From positions 992,001 to 1,056,000 of the forward strand of contig NZ_AP025498.1 of the NCBI RefSeq assembly GCF_024347535.1: DNA of 64,000 nucleotides, in the 5' to 3' direction. Positions 1 to 9,166 of the stretch are shown one piece after another (position 1 is the first letter of the stretch; each line of letters begins with the position of its first letter). The DNA is from Vibrio kanaloae. GTDB lineage: Bacteria > Pseudomonadota > Gammaproteobacteria > Enterobacterales > Vibrionaceae. The position numbers and the translations under genes are program-made. Below the pieces are notes generated by a model, which did no database searches, had not been told where the DNA came from, and saw only the letters and a list, made by a program, of their open reading frames with translations.

Positions 1-758
1 GTGAAAAGCACGGTCTGAAACCATTGCGTTCAGCGGTATGGATGGACATGGTTTTTGTCAACCTGTCGGGTGATGCTGCAAGCTTTGAAGAACATATTGC
101 ACCGTTAGAACAACGTTGGCAGACATTCTTGGGTAAAGACGGTTTGAGCCTTCTGCGTCGTGTCAACATGGGTGGTAACTTAGAAATCGAAGTGAACAGC
201 AACTGGAAGCTAACAGTGGAAAATTACTGTGAAGCGTACCATCTGCCATGGGTACACCCAAGTTTGAATAGCTACTCGCGTTTGGAAGATCACTATAACA
301 TCATGTTTGACGAACGTTTTGCAGGCCAGGGCAGCCTTGCATACAACCTGTCTGACACGGCGGGTACGCATCTTCCAAAATTTCCTAGTTGGCCAGAAGA
401 CAAACTACGCCATGCAGAATACGTAGCGTTATTCCCGAATGTGTTACTTGGCATTCAGGCCGACCACGCCTTTGCGATGATGATCGAACCAATTAATGCC
501 GACAAGAGCATTGAGCACCTTCGCGTCCTTTATGTCGGTGACGAAGCAACCAAAGATGAATTTGCCGCTTGTCGCACTGCCACCGTTGAATCTTGGCGTG
601 TGGTATTTGGTGAAGATATAGGTGCGGTAGAGGGCATGCAGCAAGGTCGCTATTCACCAGGCTTCGGTGGTGGCGTGTTCTCACCTGAAATGGATGTCCC
701 AACTCACTTTTTCCAAACATGGTTAGCGAAACAAGTCAAAACGGCAATGGAGCAGTAA
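1..758 (+). CDS. Rieske-type aromatic-ring-hydroxylating oxygenase alpha subunit, C-terminal part (5' end outside window)
   Basis: The reading frame is open from base 3, with no start inside the window, so this is the 3' part of a longer gene. What is left is the catalytic domain of a Rieske non-heme iron oxygenase. The NWK-x4-ENYCEAYHLPWVHP stretch (around bases 190-270) carries the two iron-binding histidines, and the upstream Asn-Trp-Lys is typical of the choline/glycine-betaine/carnitine oxygenase branch. The N-terminal Rieske [2Fe-2S] domain must lie upstream. The stop is one base before the aldehyde dehydrogenase start, so the two are co-transcribed. By family, the likely substrate is a quaternary or tertiary amine cleaved to an amine plus an aldehyde, but the substrate cannot be read from sequence. 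Confident on family, not on substrate. Confidence 0.85.
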   Translation, partial: EKHGLKPLRSAVWMDMVFVNLSGDAASFEEHIAPLEQRWQTFLGKDGLSLLRRVNMGGNLEIEVNSNWKLTVENYCEAYHLPWVHPSLNSYSRLEDHYNIMFDERFAGQGSLAYNLSDTAGTHLPKFPSWPEDKLRHAEYVALFPNVLLGIQADHAFAMMIEPINADKSIEHLRVLYVGDEATKDEFAACRTATVESWRVVFGEDIGAVEGMQQGRYSPGFGGGVFSPEMDVPTHFFQTWLAKQVKTAMEQ

Positions 759-759
759 T

Positions 760-2196
760 ATGATGCATTACCTCAATTATATTGACGGTGAATGGTGCAA
801 TTCCGAGCATTCACTTATGGTCATGAATCCAGGTACCGCAGAAGCTTACGCGACAATTGCAGAAGCGACTATTGCCGATGCAGATCGAGCAATGGCAGCT
901 GCTCGCCGAGTGGTTAATCAAGGTATTCTGTCGGACATTCGTCCTGCGGTAAGAACAGAATGGATGCTAAAAGCGGCCGTGGCGATTCGTGAAATGGTTG
1001 ATGAAGGTGGGCTCGTTGCCTGTCGTGAAAATGGTAAATCTTTGCAAGATGCCAAAGATGAGTTTTTAGAATCGGCACGCTACTTCGAATACTACGCGGG
1101 TATGGCAGACAAGCTGGAAGGAACGTCGATACCACTGGGTAAAGACTATGTCGATTTCACTCAGTACGCTCCGTTTGGCGTTTCTGTGCAGATCGTACCG
1201 TGGAACTTTCCGGTATCGATTTGCGCTCGTTCCTTAGCACCAGCATTAGCCGCGGGTAATGCTGTGGTTATTAAGTCGCCTGAGATCTCACCACTGGCCA
1301 TGACGTTACTGATTAAAGCGATTGAAAAAGCGGGCTTCCCGAAAGGCACGATTAACCTACTGTGTGGTAAAGGCTCTGTAGTTGGTAGTCATTTAGTGCA
1401 GCACCAAGAGGTCGATCAAATCGTATTCACAGGATCGGTACCGACAGGCCAACGCATATTGAAAGATTCAGCGCAAAGAGCAACACCATCAGTGATGGAG
1501 CTAGGTGGTAAGTCTGCCGCTATCGCACTGAAGGATGTAAACCTTGAAACACTGCTGAAAAGCGTTCAGGTCGGTATTTTCTTCAATGCGGGCCAAGTGT
1601 GTTCAGCGATGTCTCGTTTATTGATCCAAAAAGAACGTTATGAAGAAGTGAAAGCGGCTGTAGTCGAAATGGCCCAAGGCCTGACCATTGGTCAAGGTGA
1701 AAGCCAGCCAGATCTCACACCGCTTGTCTCTGCTGATCAACAAGCGCGTGTGCTTGAAATGATAGCGCAAGCGAAAGCTGACGGCGCGAAGATTCTTACT
1801 GGTGGCTACGCACCTGATCTATCGGGCTACTTTATCGCTCCGACGGTGATTGAAGCCACGCCGGATATGCGTATAGCGCAAGAAGAAGTGTTTGGCCCTG
1901 TGTTAGTGGTTACATCGTTTGAAACCGAACAAAAAGCCATCGAGATCGCGAATGGCACTGATTTTGGTTTAGTGGCTGGTGTATTTGGTGAAAAGCTAAA
2001 CCAAACATTACGTGTGGCGCAGCAACTTCGTGGTGGGCAAGTGTTCATCAATGAATGGTTTGCTGGTGGTATTGAAACACCATTTGGTGGCGTGGGTTTG
2101 TCCGGCTTTGGACGAGAAAAAGGACAAGAAGCGATTTATAGCTATGTCCAGACGCGCAATATTGCCATTCGTTTACAGCAAGACGGCGACGTATAA
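760..2196 (+). CDS. NAD(P)-dependent aldehyde dehydrogenase, betaine-aldehyde/semialdehyde type
   Basis: 478-residue aldehyde dehydrogenase, full length for the family. The cofactor-binding VPWNFP segment, the catalytic glutamate in MELGGKS (about residue 247) and the nucleophilic cysteine in NAGQVCSA (about residue 281) are all present. The C-terminal PFGGVGLSGFGREKG motif is typical of betaine-aldehyde and succinate-semialdehyde dehydrogenases. A GGAG lies 7 bases before the ATG at 760; a second in-frame ATG follows at 763. It starts one base after the Rieske oxygenase, so it probably oxidises the aldehyde which that enzyme releases. The exact aldehyde is unknown. Confidence 0.9.
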   Translation: MMHYLNYIDGEWCNSEHSLMVMNPGTAEAYATIAEATIADADRAMAAARRVVNQGILSDIRPAVRTEWMLKAAVAIREMVDEGGLVACRENGKSLQDAKDEFLESARYFEYYAGMADKLEGTSIPLGKDYVDFTQYAPFGVSVQIVPWNFPVSICARSLAPALAAGNAVVIKSPEISPLAMTLLIKAIEKAGFPKGTINLLCGKGSVVGSHLVQHQEVDQIVFTGSVPTGQRILKDSAQRATPSVMELGGKSAAIALKDVNLETLLKSVQVGIFFNAGQVCSAMSRLLIQKERYEEVKAAVVEMAQGLTIGQGESQPDLTPLVSADQQARVLEMIAQAKADGAKILTGGYAPDLSGYFIAPTVIEATPDMRIAQEEVFGPVLVVTSFETEQKAIEIANGTDFGLVAGVFGEKLNQTLRVAQQLRGGQVFINEWFAGGIETPFGGVGLSGFGREKGQEAIYSYVQTRNIAIRLQQDGDV

Positions 2197-2337
2197 CTAC
2201 TGTGTCATTTGATTTCATTACCTCGTACCGGCTTGGATTTCAGACCACAAGATCGGACGAGGTTGATGAAATAAATATAAATCTGACAGAGGTTTGTAGA
2301 CACGGGAATTTAGAACAAGGTAGTTGGAGTAAAGTTG

Positions 2338-3771
2338 ATGAAAAAGTGGCTCTGTATTATTTGCGGCTTAATCTATGATGAAGCACAAGGCTGGCCATCC
2401 GATGGCATTGCACCGGGAACAGCATGGGAAGACGTACCAGACGATTGGTTATGCCCAGATTGTTTAGTGGGTAAGGCCGATTTTGAAATGATCGATATCA
2501 CCGATGATGCGCCGATTGAAGAGGTTGCTGCGGTGTCTTCGGTATCAGTAGGCTCGGCTGTTCAGCTAAATACGGCTCAGCCACTGCCATCTGAAGTTAC
2601 TCAGCCAGCATTCTCAAATGATCCTATCGTTATTATCGGAAGCGGTCACAGTGGTTATCAGCTAGCGGTCGCACTTAGATCGCAATCTGCGACAGTTCCG
2701 ATCACTGTCTTTACCGCTGACGATGGCGCACTGTACAGCAAACCTGCGTTGTCTAATGCATTGGCCATGAATAAAGGCGGCGATGCATTACAAAGTGAAA
2801 GCGCATTGGAATGGGAAAGCCGCTTGAACATCCGTGTTTACCCGCATACCCGTGTAGAACAAATCGATCGTGCCAACTTAACGTTGCACACCTCCATCGG
2901 CAAATACGCATACAGCCGCTTGGTGTTGGCAACAGGTGCGTCACCGATTGAAATCCCAATTGAAGGTGATCGCTCTTATGTTATGAGCGTGAACGATTTG
3001 GTTGACTACCGCCGTTTCAGAACTCAGCTACAAGATAAAAAGCGTATCGCGATTCTTGGCGATGGCTTAATTGGTTGCGAATTTGCGAATGACCTGATCG
3101 AAAGCGGCTATGAAGTCACGGTGATTGGTTTGGGGAAATGGCCAATGGAGCGTTTGATTCCACACCAACTCGGTGAGTCACTGCAAAGCGCACTCACAGA
3201 TCGCGGCGTGGAGTGGGCATTGCAAGACAGCATCGCCAGAATCGATGCTATGTCCAAATCAAGCGCGGTTTTACATCTTAATAGTGGAAAACAGATTGAA
3301 GCTGACTTAGTGCTAAGTGCGGTTGGTCTTAAGCCAAATGTTTCTCTGGCTGAGCTAGCGGGGCTCGAAGTAGGCCGAGGTATTAAAGTGAATCAATTCG
3401 GTCAGACGAGTGATGAGAACATTTACTCACTCGGTGATTGTGTTGAAACAGATCAAGGTTGGCAACCGTATATTGCACCAATTAATCAAATGATTCCTTC
3501 CGTGGCGAAAAGCTTGTTAGGTGATATTACGCTTATCTCTTTGACGCCAACACCAGTGATTGTGAAAACGCCGCTCCTTCCTTTGACTATTTTCCCTGTT
3601 GCGCCAAATGCACAAGGGCAGTGGTACATCGAACACCAAGGCGATGATCTCACGGCGGGATTTTATTCGCCAGAAGGAGTGATGCTGGGATTTGCATTGC
3701 TTGGGCGACAAGTACAGTCATTGCGCGCGCCTTGGTTAGAGCAATTGTCATTTAAGCAAACTGCAGCGTAA
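2338..3771 (+). CDS. Rubredoxin-FAD:NAD(P)H reductase fusion
   Basis: 477 residues when started at the ATG at 2338, which has GGAG 8 bases upstream; an in-frame TTG at 2335 is less likely. Residues 1-55 are a complete rubredoxin with CIICG and CPDC iron-ligand pairs. An acidic linker of about 40 residues joins it to a pyridine-nucleotide-disulfide reductase fold with an FAD-binding GSGHSG motif (about residue 100), a second GDGLIG NAD(P)-binding motif, and the late IYSLGDC FAD contact. This is equivalent to alkane-hydroxylase rubredoxin and rubredoxin reductase (AlkG plus AlkT) in one chain. Its place behind a Rieske oxygenase suggests it supplies electrons to that enzyme, which would replace the usual ferredoxin-type reductase. 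That role is inferred from neighbours only. Confidence 0.85.
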   Translation: MKKWLCIICGLIYDEAQGWPSDGIAPGTAWEDVPDDWLCPDCLVGKADFEMIDITDDAPIEEVAAVSSVSVGSAVQLNTAQPLPSEVTQPAFSNDPIVIIGSGHSGYQLAVALRSQSATVPITVFTADDGALYSKPALSNALAMNKGGDALQSESALEWESRLNIRVYPHTRVEQIDRANLTLHTSIGKYAYSRLVLATGASPIEIPIEGDRSYVMSVNDLVDYRRFRTQLQDKKRIAILGDGLIGCEFANDLIESGYEVTVIGLGKWPMERLIPHQLGESLQSALTDRGVEWALQDSIARIDAMSKSSAVLHLNSGKQIEADLVLSAVGLKPNVSLAELAGLEVGRGIKVNQFGQTSDENIYSLGDCVETDQGWQPYIAPINQMIPSVAKSLLGDITLISLTPTPVIVKTPLLPLTIFPVAPNAQGQWYIEHQGDDLTAGFYSPEGVMLGFALLGRQVQSLRAPWLEQLSFKQTAA

Positions 3772-3783
3772 CGGAGAAAGAAG

Positions 3784-5100
3784 ATGATTCATTTACCCAA
3801 CGATGATGTGACATGTGGTTGGTACCACGCGCTATCCAGTATCCCAGAAAAACCGACATTAAAAGGCAAACAAACGGCGGATTACGTTGTGCTTGGTGCG
3901 GGGTTTGCTGGCCTAGCGATGGCAAGACGCCTAGCGGAACACGCGCCGAATGCCCGTATTATACTGATTGATGCACAGAAAATCGGTCAAGGCGCATCGG
4001 GGAGAAACTCAGGCTTTGTGATCGACCTGCCGCATAAGTTTTCATTAGAGCACCCGGATCCTGCGCATAAACAAAAACTCTTAGCGTTAAACCGATCGGC
4101 GATTGCTCAATTAGATTGTTTGATCAGCCAATACAGTATTGATTGCCAGTGGTCAGCGAAAGGAAAATATCAAGGTGCGGTGGGTGAGCGTGGTGAAGCG
4201 TACCTCGATCACTTTGAACATCTGATGCAAGACCTTGGCGAACCATACTCTCACGTTGATGGTAGCGAGTTAGCAAAAGTGCTGGGGACGAACTATTACA
4301 GCCGCGCTATCTATACGCCAGGCGGCTATTTAATGCAGCCTGCTGCGTTGGTGCGAGGTTTGGGGGAAAGCTTGCCTGATAACGTAGAAGTGTTAGAAAA
4401 CTCACCAATCCGCAAACTGAGCAAAGAGAACGGGCATTGGGTTCTGCATGGTGACGAAGGCTTAGTTGAGACCACCGAATTGTTACTCGGCACCAGTATT
4501 TTTACCCACGAGTTTGGTTACCTGAAACACAGATTGCTACCTGTGATGACATTTGCGAGTTGGACTCGTCCACTAACTGATGCTGAAATGCAGCGTTATG
4601 GTGGCCAATTGAACTGGGGGCTAACCCCAGCAGACCACGCGGGAACCACATTACGTATGACAGCCGATCGCCGAATTTTGATCCGCAATACTTACAAACA
4701 TGTGCCGAAGTACGGCTCAAGCATGAGTGATAAAGTCAGAGAGCAAATTCGCGACGATCATCGTCAAGTCTTTCTGGCTCGTTACCCCGAGCTGGCCGAC
4801 GTACCATTCACCCACACATGGGGTGGGGTATATGCCATCTCACGCAACTTTACGAACTTCTTTGGACAATTAGATCAAGGTGTGTACGCCAGTGCATGTG
4901 ATAACGGTGTTGGAGCCGCTTGGGGAACGATTTCGGGCACACTGTTGGCTGACTACGTGATGGGCGCGACCTCCAACTCGTTAGGCGATATTCAAAGTGT
5001 AACAGGCATGCCGAGTTTGAATCCGCCAGAGCCTTTCTTAGGTATGGGCGTGAAAAGCCGCATTCAATTGGCAAAATGGCAGAGCCGGAGCGAACTATGA
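3784..5100 (+). CDS. FAD-dependent oxidoreductase, DAO/PuuB-like amine oxidase family
   Basis: 438 residues with an N-terminal dinucleotide-binding VLGAGFAGLAMARRLAEH (about residues 36-53), then IGQGASGRNSGF, the flavin-contact motif typical of gamma-glutamylputrescine oxidase (PuuB) and related glycine/sarcosine oxidases. The C-terminal DNGVGAAWGTISGTLLADYVMG segment closes the FAD site. A GGAG lies 7 bases before the ATG, 12 bases after the rubredoxin-reductase stop. It probably oxidises a primary or secondary amine to an aldehyde or imine, consistent with an amine-degradation operon. The substrate is unknown. Confidence 0.82.
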   Translation: MIHLPNDDVTCGWYHALSSIPEKPTLKGKQTADYVVLGAGFAGLAMARRLAEHAPNARIILIDAQKIGQGASGRNSGFVIDLPHKFSLEHPDPAHKQKLLALNRSAIAQLDCLISQYSIDCQWSAKGKYQGAVGERGEAYLDHFEHLMQDLGEPYSHVDGSELAKVLGTNYYSRAIYTPGGYLMQPAALVRGLGESLPDNVEVLENSPIRKLSKENGHWVLHGDEGLVETTELLLGTSIFTHEFGYLKHRLLPVMTFASWTRPLTDAEMQRYGGQLNWGLTPADHAGTTLRMTADRRILIRNTYKHVPKYGSSMSDKVREQIRDDHRQVFLARYPELADVPFTHTWGGVYAISRNFTNFFGQLDQGVYASACDNGVGAAWGTISGTLLADYVMGATSNSLGDIQSVTGMPSLNPPEPFLGMGVKSRIQLAKWQSRSEL

Positions 5101-5447
5101 AACAAGTAAAACGAGTAGACAGTAAAGCGTTAGATTTCAATGTACGTGGTGACACGCCAGGAATGGCCTACGTTGCACGTGCACTTAGCTCCGAAATTTC
5201 GCCAAATATCGGGGTGGGCTTTGCTAAGTGGGAAGGCGCGAAAGTCGCGTGGACCGTATTGTACGATGAAGTGATTTTTGTGATTGAAGGCTGTTTTGAG
5301 CTCACTGCAAATGGCGAAACACATTTTGTTCACCCAGGACAAATGCTCTGGATTCCAGAAGGAACCGAGCTGGTTTATGGTGGCCATGCGTTATTTGGTT
5401 ACGTGGTTCACCCTGGTAACTGGAAAGAAATTCATAGTATCGAGTAA
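5097..5447 (+). CDS. Cupin-domain protein, EutQ-like
   Basis: 116-residue single-domain cupin whose ATG overlaps the stop of the preceding oxidoreductase (ATGA), with GGAG 6 bases upstream. An earlier in-frame ATG at 5076 lies inside the upstream gene and has no better ribosome site. The cupin motif region (VLYDEVIFVIEGCFELTANG, HPGQMLWIPEGTEL) resembles the ethanolamine-utilisation protein EutQ family, though without the usual second histidine pair. It is translationally coupled to the amine-oxidation operon and is its last gene. It may be an accessory or acetate-kinase-like EutQ function, or a small-molecule-binding protein; unresolved. Confidence 0.75.
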   Translation: MKQVKRVDSKALDFNVRGDTPGMAYVARALSSEISPNIGVGFAKWEGAKVAWTVLYDEVIFVIEGCFELTANGETHFVHPGQMLWIPEGTELVYGGHALFGYVVHPGNWKEIHSIE

Positions 5448-5593
5448 CTATCTATCGTTCTCTTTAATTTTCAAAGAGTCTGCGGTGCTATGACAAAAAA
5501 CGTAGTTAGGAGGCTCCACTTTAGCCAAAAGAGAGTAATGTTAGAGCGAAAAATTGGAAAGTTATGTATTACACCAGAAAAACATAACAATAA

Positions 5594-5620
5594 AGCTTCC
5601 CATAGGGGAAGCTCAAGTCT
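5594..5620 (-). terminator. Rho-independent terminator of ltaE
   Basis: Perfect 8-bp stem AGCTTCCC/GGGAAGCT with a 4-base loop. Read on the minus strand the hairpin is followed by TTTATTGTT. It lies 31 bases after the ltaE stop and may also serve the cupin operon from the other side. Confidence 0.65.
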
Positions 5621-5650
5621 CAATTGCTATAGAGGTTAGTCTCGTAAGAG

Positions 5651-6655
5651 CTAAAGCGCGCTTTCTAATGTTGTTAGGAAAGTAGCAATATCTTCTGCGC
5701 TAATGTCACGGTGAGTAACAAAGCGCACTGGGTTCCCTGGTGACATCGTAATGCCTTGTTCGCCCAGTTCGCGAGCGATGCGGTTGATATCTACTGACTC
5801 ATCCAATTTAGCAAACACAATGTTAGTTTGGATGAAATCAGGGTTAACCGAGAAGCCCTCCAGCTCGTTTAAACCAATCGCTAGATTTTTCGCATTGTCG
5901 TGGTCAGCTTTAAGTTGAGCAACGTTCTCAGTCAGCGCCATTTTACCTGCAGCGGCAAGAATACCTGCTTGGCGCATACCACCGCCGACCATTTTGCGCA
6001 GTCGACGTGCTTTGGCGATGTATTCTTTGCTGCCAAGAAGTAGTGAACCGATTGGAGCGCCTAAACCTTTCGATAAGCAAATCGTCATAGAATCGAAGTG
6101 TTGTGCGATCTCTTTAATGTGCACGTCTAATGCCACGGCTGCGTTATAGACGCGCGCGCCATCTAGGTGCATTTGAAGTCCGTGTTGGTTTACGAACTCA
6201 CGTGCTTCCGCTAGATAAGACATTGGCAGGGCTTTACCATTGATAGTGTTTTCTAAACTAAGAAGCTTGGTACGAGCAAAGTGGCTGTCGTCGGGCTTAA
6301 TCGCAGCAGCAAGCTTTTTAAAGTCTAAAGTCCCGTCTGGGTTGTTCTCGATTGGTTGAGGTTGAATAGAACCAAGTACCGCAGCGCCGCCAGCTTCGTA
6401 TTTATAATTGTGCGCTTGTTGGCCACAAAGGTATTCGTCACCACGTTCACAATGTGCCATTAATCCGAGTAGGTTGGCTTGTGTACCTGAAGAGGTGAAC
6501 ATGGCCGCTTCAAAGCCGGTTTCATTCGCAGCCCACAGTTCTAATTCGTTTACGGTTGGGTCATCGCCATAAACATCATCACCCACTTCTGCGTTTGCCA
6601 TTGCATCACGCATAGCTTGTGAAGGTTTAGTTACGGTATCAGAACGAAAGTCCAT
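5651..6655 (-). CDS. ltaE: Low-specificity L-threonine aldolase
   Basis: 334 residues from the ATG at 6655, preceded by GGAGAG; longer starts up to 6709 run into the intergenic region and lack the family's N-terminus. The MDFRSDTVTKP opening, the SSGTQANL loop, the DGARVYN aspartate region and the PLP-lysine motif SLSKGLGAPIGS-like CLSKGLGAPIGS are all diagnostic. It splits L-threonine and L-allo-threonine into glycine and acetaldehyde using PLP in the cytoplasm. It follows the Nudix gene by 40 bases on the same strand, probably as an operon. Confidence 0.95.
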   Translation of the reverse strand: MDFRSDTVTKPSQAMRDAMANAEVGDDVYGDDPTVNELELWAANETGFEAAMFTSSGTQANLLGLMAHCERGDEYLCGQQAHNYKYEAGGAAVLGSIQPQPIENNPDGTLDFKKLAAAIKPDDSHFARTKLLSLENTINGKALPMSYLAEAREFVNQHGLQMHLDGARVYNAAVALDVHIKEIAQHFDSMTICLSKGLGAPIGSLLLGSKEYIAKARRLRKMVGGGMRQAGILAAAGKMALTENVAQLKADHDNAKNLAIGLNELEGFSVNPDFIQTNIVFAKLDESVDINRIARELGEQGITMSPGNPVRFVTHRDISAEDIATFLTTLESAL

Positions 6656-6695
6656 GTTTTCTCTCCTAGAGTACTTTAGGTAGTCATATAATTGG

Positions 6696-7211
6696 CTATA
6701 GATAACCACATAGTTGGGCTTTACTTAAACAAGCGATAGTTTTGGCATCAGTGATTTGATCGTGTCGTATTTTGTCGTGCAGTTCTTGTAAGCTTAGCTC
6801 GATTACTTCTATGACTTCATCTTCGTCACATTCAAAGCGGGTAGTGAGGCTAAGGTCTTTCGCGACGAATAGATGTTGTATCTCATCACAGAAGCCAGCC
6901 AAAGGCGTAACTTGCCCCAAGCCTTGAAAGGAAGTTGCACTGTAACCGGTTTCTTCTTCCAGTTCGCGTTGAGCACATTGAAGAGGTGTCTCATCATTTT
7001 CCATGGTGCCCGCAGGTAACTCTAGAAGCCATTTTTTAAGGGAAGGGCGAAACTGATTAATGAGGATAATCTTTCCAGACGAAGTGATAGGAAGAATAAC
7101 GGCCGCGCCAGGGTGGCTGATTGTGGTGTGTTTTACCACGACGTTCGTAGGGAGCGTCACGTTCTCTTCGATAAGAGAAATACTTTTCCATTGATGGATA
7201 ACTTTACTCAT
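6696..7211 (-). CDS. Nudix hydrolase, ADP-ribose pyrophosphatase-like
   Basis: About 171 residues from the ATG at 7211; an alternative ATG at 7226 adds five residues and neither has a strong Shine-Dalgarno sequence. The Nudix box is complete (G-x5-E-x7-REL-EEE-TGY around the middle) and is preceded by the FRPSLKKWLLELPAG stretch seen in ADP-ribose pyrophosphatases, where the proline-rich segment contacts substrate. It would hydrolyse nucleoside-diphosphate-linked metabolites such as ADP-ribose. It is the first gene of a two-gene unit with ltaE; the metabolic link between them is not obvious. Confidence 0.85.
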   Translation of the reverse strand: MSKVIHQWKSISLIEENVTLPTNVVVKHTTISHPGAAVILPITSSGKIILINQFRPSLKKWLLELPAGTMENDETPLQCAQRELEEETGYSATSFQGLGQVTPLAGFCDEIQHLFVAKDLSLTTRFECDEDEVIEVIELSLQELHDKIRHDQITDAKTIACLSKAQLCGYL

Positions 7212-7498
7212 GCAGTCTGGCCACATTCCTTGCCAATTTTTCGATAACTGAAGACGTGCACTACCATAACGTCTATGGTGTCGAAAATAAAAGAAAAATT
7301 GAGTTTAGTACTAGGTTTCGTTTTACGCCGTTCGTGATGTTACTCTCATATTTGGAATCTATGATTACATCAAAATTACGACCCTAACCATCTGATATAA
7401 ATGCAACTCAATAATAAAATGCACTTGTAACAAAGTGCTAACAAATGTATAAAAACATATCTACACTCTCAACAGTTCAAAGATTTTCGGAGTAACGC

Positions 7499-9154
7499 AT
7501 GAACCCTTCTATTTCCTCACATGCTGACAAGGCGCTACTCTCTGAAAGAATCAATAAATTAGCGCATGCTCTCTCAGATGGTGTCTATGAAAGAGAAGAC
7601 ACGATTAAGCTCTGTTTACTCGCGGCTCTCGCCGGCGAAAGTGTATTCCTATTAGGTCCTCCGGGCATCGCAAAAAGCCTTATCGCTAAACGTCTCATCC
7701 AAGCTTTTGACAACAGTAGCTATTTCGAATACTTGATGACACGTTTCTCTACGCCCGAAGAAGTGTTCGGCCCGTTAAGTATCCAAGAACTAAAAGACAA
7801 TGGTCGTTATGTACGACTGACTGAAGGCTATCTACCAACCGCACAAGTAGTGTTCCTTGATGAGATCTGGAAAGCAGGCCCTGCGATCCTAAATACACTT
7901 CTTACTGTAGTTAACGAAAAAACCTTCAAGAACGGCAGCGACATTGAACGTGTACCGATGCGCTTATTGGTTTCTGCATCAAATGAACTACCAGATGAAG
8001 ACAGCGGTTTAGAAGCCCTTTATGACCGTATGTTGGTTCGCGTATTTGTTAACCGTATTCAAAACAAGCAAAACTTCAAATCGATGTTGACGACTGGTAC
8101 ATCTCAAGAAGCTGTGATTCCAAAAGGTTTGGCGATTACTGACATTGAATACCACCAGTGGCAGAAAGAGCTCGACAAGCTAGAGCTGACCGATAACTCG
8201 TTTAACAAGCTGTATGAACTGAAAACCATGCTTGAGGAAACAGTTAAGAAGCAAGGCTCAGCATCAGAGTCTGATTTGTATGTATCAGACAGACGTTGGA
8301 AGAAAGCCGTTAAACTATTGAAAGCGAGCGCCTTCTTTAGTGGTCGAGACAGCGTAAACCCTCTGGATATTATGCTTCTGCAAGATTGTTTATGGCACAG
8401 CCCAGAATCACGCGATGTGGTTCGTAGCGTGGTAAAAGACTTTGCATTGAACCGTGCGTTCGATCAGCAAGAGTCAAAAGCACAAATCGAAATGTCTCGT
8501 GAAGAGCTAGAAGAGATTCAAGATGACGTTGAATCGACATTGTCAGTATCGCTGTCAATGGAGTCTACCAGTGGCTTGCTGCGTAAAGACGTTTACCAAA
8601 ACGATATCAAGAACGCGAAGATGTACAGTGTTGGTAATGCGTACAACTTAGTTAAGTTGGTTCTGCTACAAAGCAACATGTCAGTTTCTGAATCTGAGAA
8701 AGGCGATAGCCGCTGGGTATACGTAGCCAAAGACGACTTTGACCGTGTGCTAAAAGAAGGCCACGGCGACATTTACGGTTACGTAAACGAAAACAAGAAT
8801 CTGTGTCGCTTGAAGCTGGATCTTGATGCATCGAATCAATTAGTCATAAAAGATATCGCGAATCGTTCAGTATTGGTGAGTGTGGTTACCTCTGATGGTT
8901 TAAACCAAGAGCTTTACAACAAGTGGCTGACTGGCGCAGAGAGAGCGTTAGAGCAGTTAACCGAAGCTGAGTTTAAGTTGAAAAGAGTCCGCACTGAATT
9001 CCATGATGCACTGCCTCATAACTACATTGACCCAGAGCTCCCTAAAGCGATGGAATCAAGCTTACAAGCGGTCACACAAGATTTGGAAACCACTAAGGTG
9101 AAAAGCAGCAAGATCGCTCAACGCATCAAGTTCATGAGTCAGTACTTCGAGTAA
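7499..9154 (+). CDS. ravA: MoxR-family AAA+ ATPase RavA
   Basis: 551 residues. The N-terminal AAA+ module has Walker A GPPGIAKS (about residue 55), Walker [10 protein letters not shown], sensor 1 VSASNELP and the MoxR-type [11 protein letters not shown] loop. The C-terminal part carries the LARA/discontinuous regions typical of RavA. RavA forms hexamers, binds the inducible lysine decarboxylase in E. coli, and acts with ViaA in iron-sulfur and envelope-stress functions. viaA follows after 12 bases. The start has GGAG five bases upstream. Confidence 0.95.
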   Translation: MNPSISSHADKALLSERINKLAHALSDGVYEREDTIKLCLLAALAGESVFLLGPPGIAKSLIAKRLIQAFDNSSYFEYLMTRFSTPEEVFGPLSIQELKDNGRYVRLTEGYLPTAQVVFLDEIWKAGPAILNTLLTVVNEKTFKNGSDIERVPMRLLVSASNELPDEDSGLEALYDRMLVRVFVNRIQNKQNFKSMLTTGTSQEAVIPKGLAITDIEYHQWQKELDKLELTDNSFNKLYELKTMLEETVKKQGSASESDLYVSDRRWKKAVKLLKASAFFSGRDSVNPLDIMLLQDCLWHSPESRDVVRSVVKDFALNRAFDQQESKAQIEMSREELEEIQDDVESTLSVSLSMESTSGLLRKDVYQNDIKNAKMYSVGNAYNLVKLVLLQSNMSVSESEKGDSRWVYVAKDDFDRVLKEGHGDIYGYVNENKNLCRLKLDLDASNQLVIKDIANRSVLVSVVTSDGLNQELYNKWLTGAERALEQLTEAEFKLKRVRTEFHDALPHNYIDPELPKAMESSLQAVTQDLETTKVKSSKIAQRIKFMSQYFE

Positions 9155-9166
9155 GGGGAGACAAGT

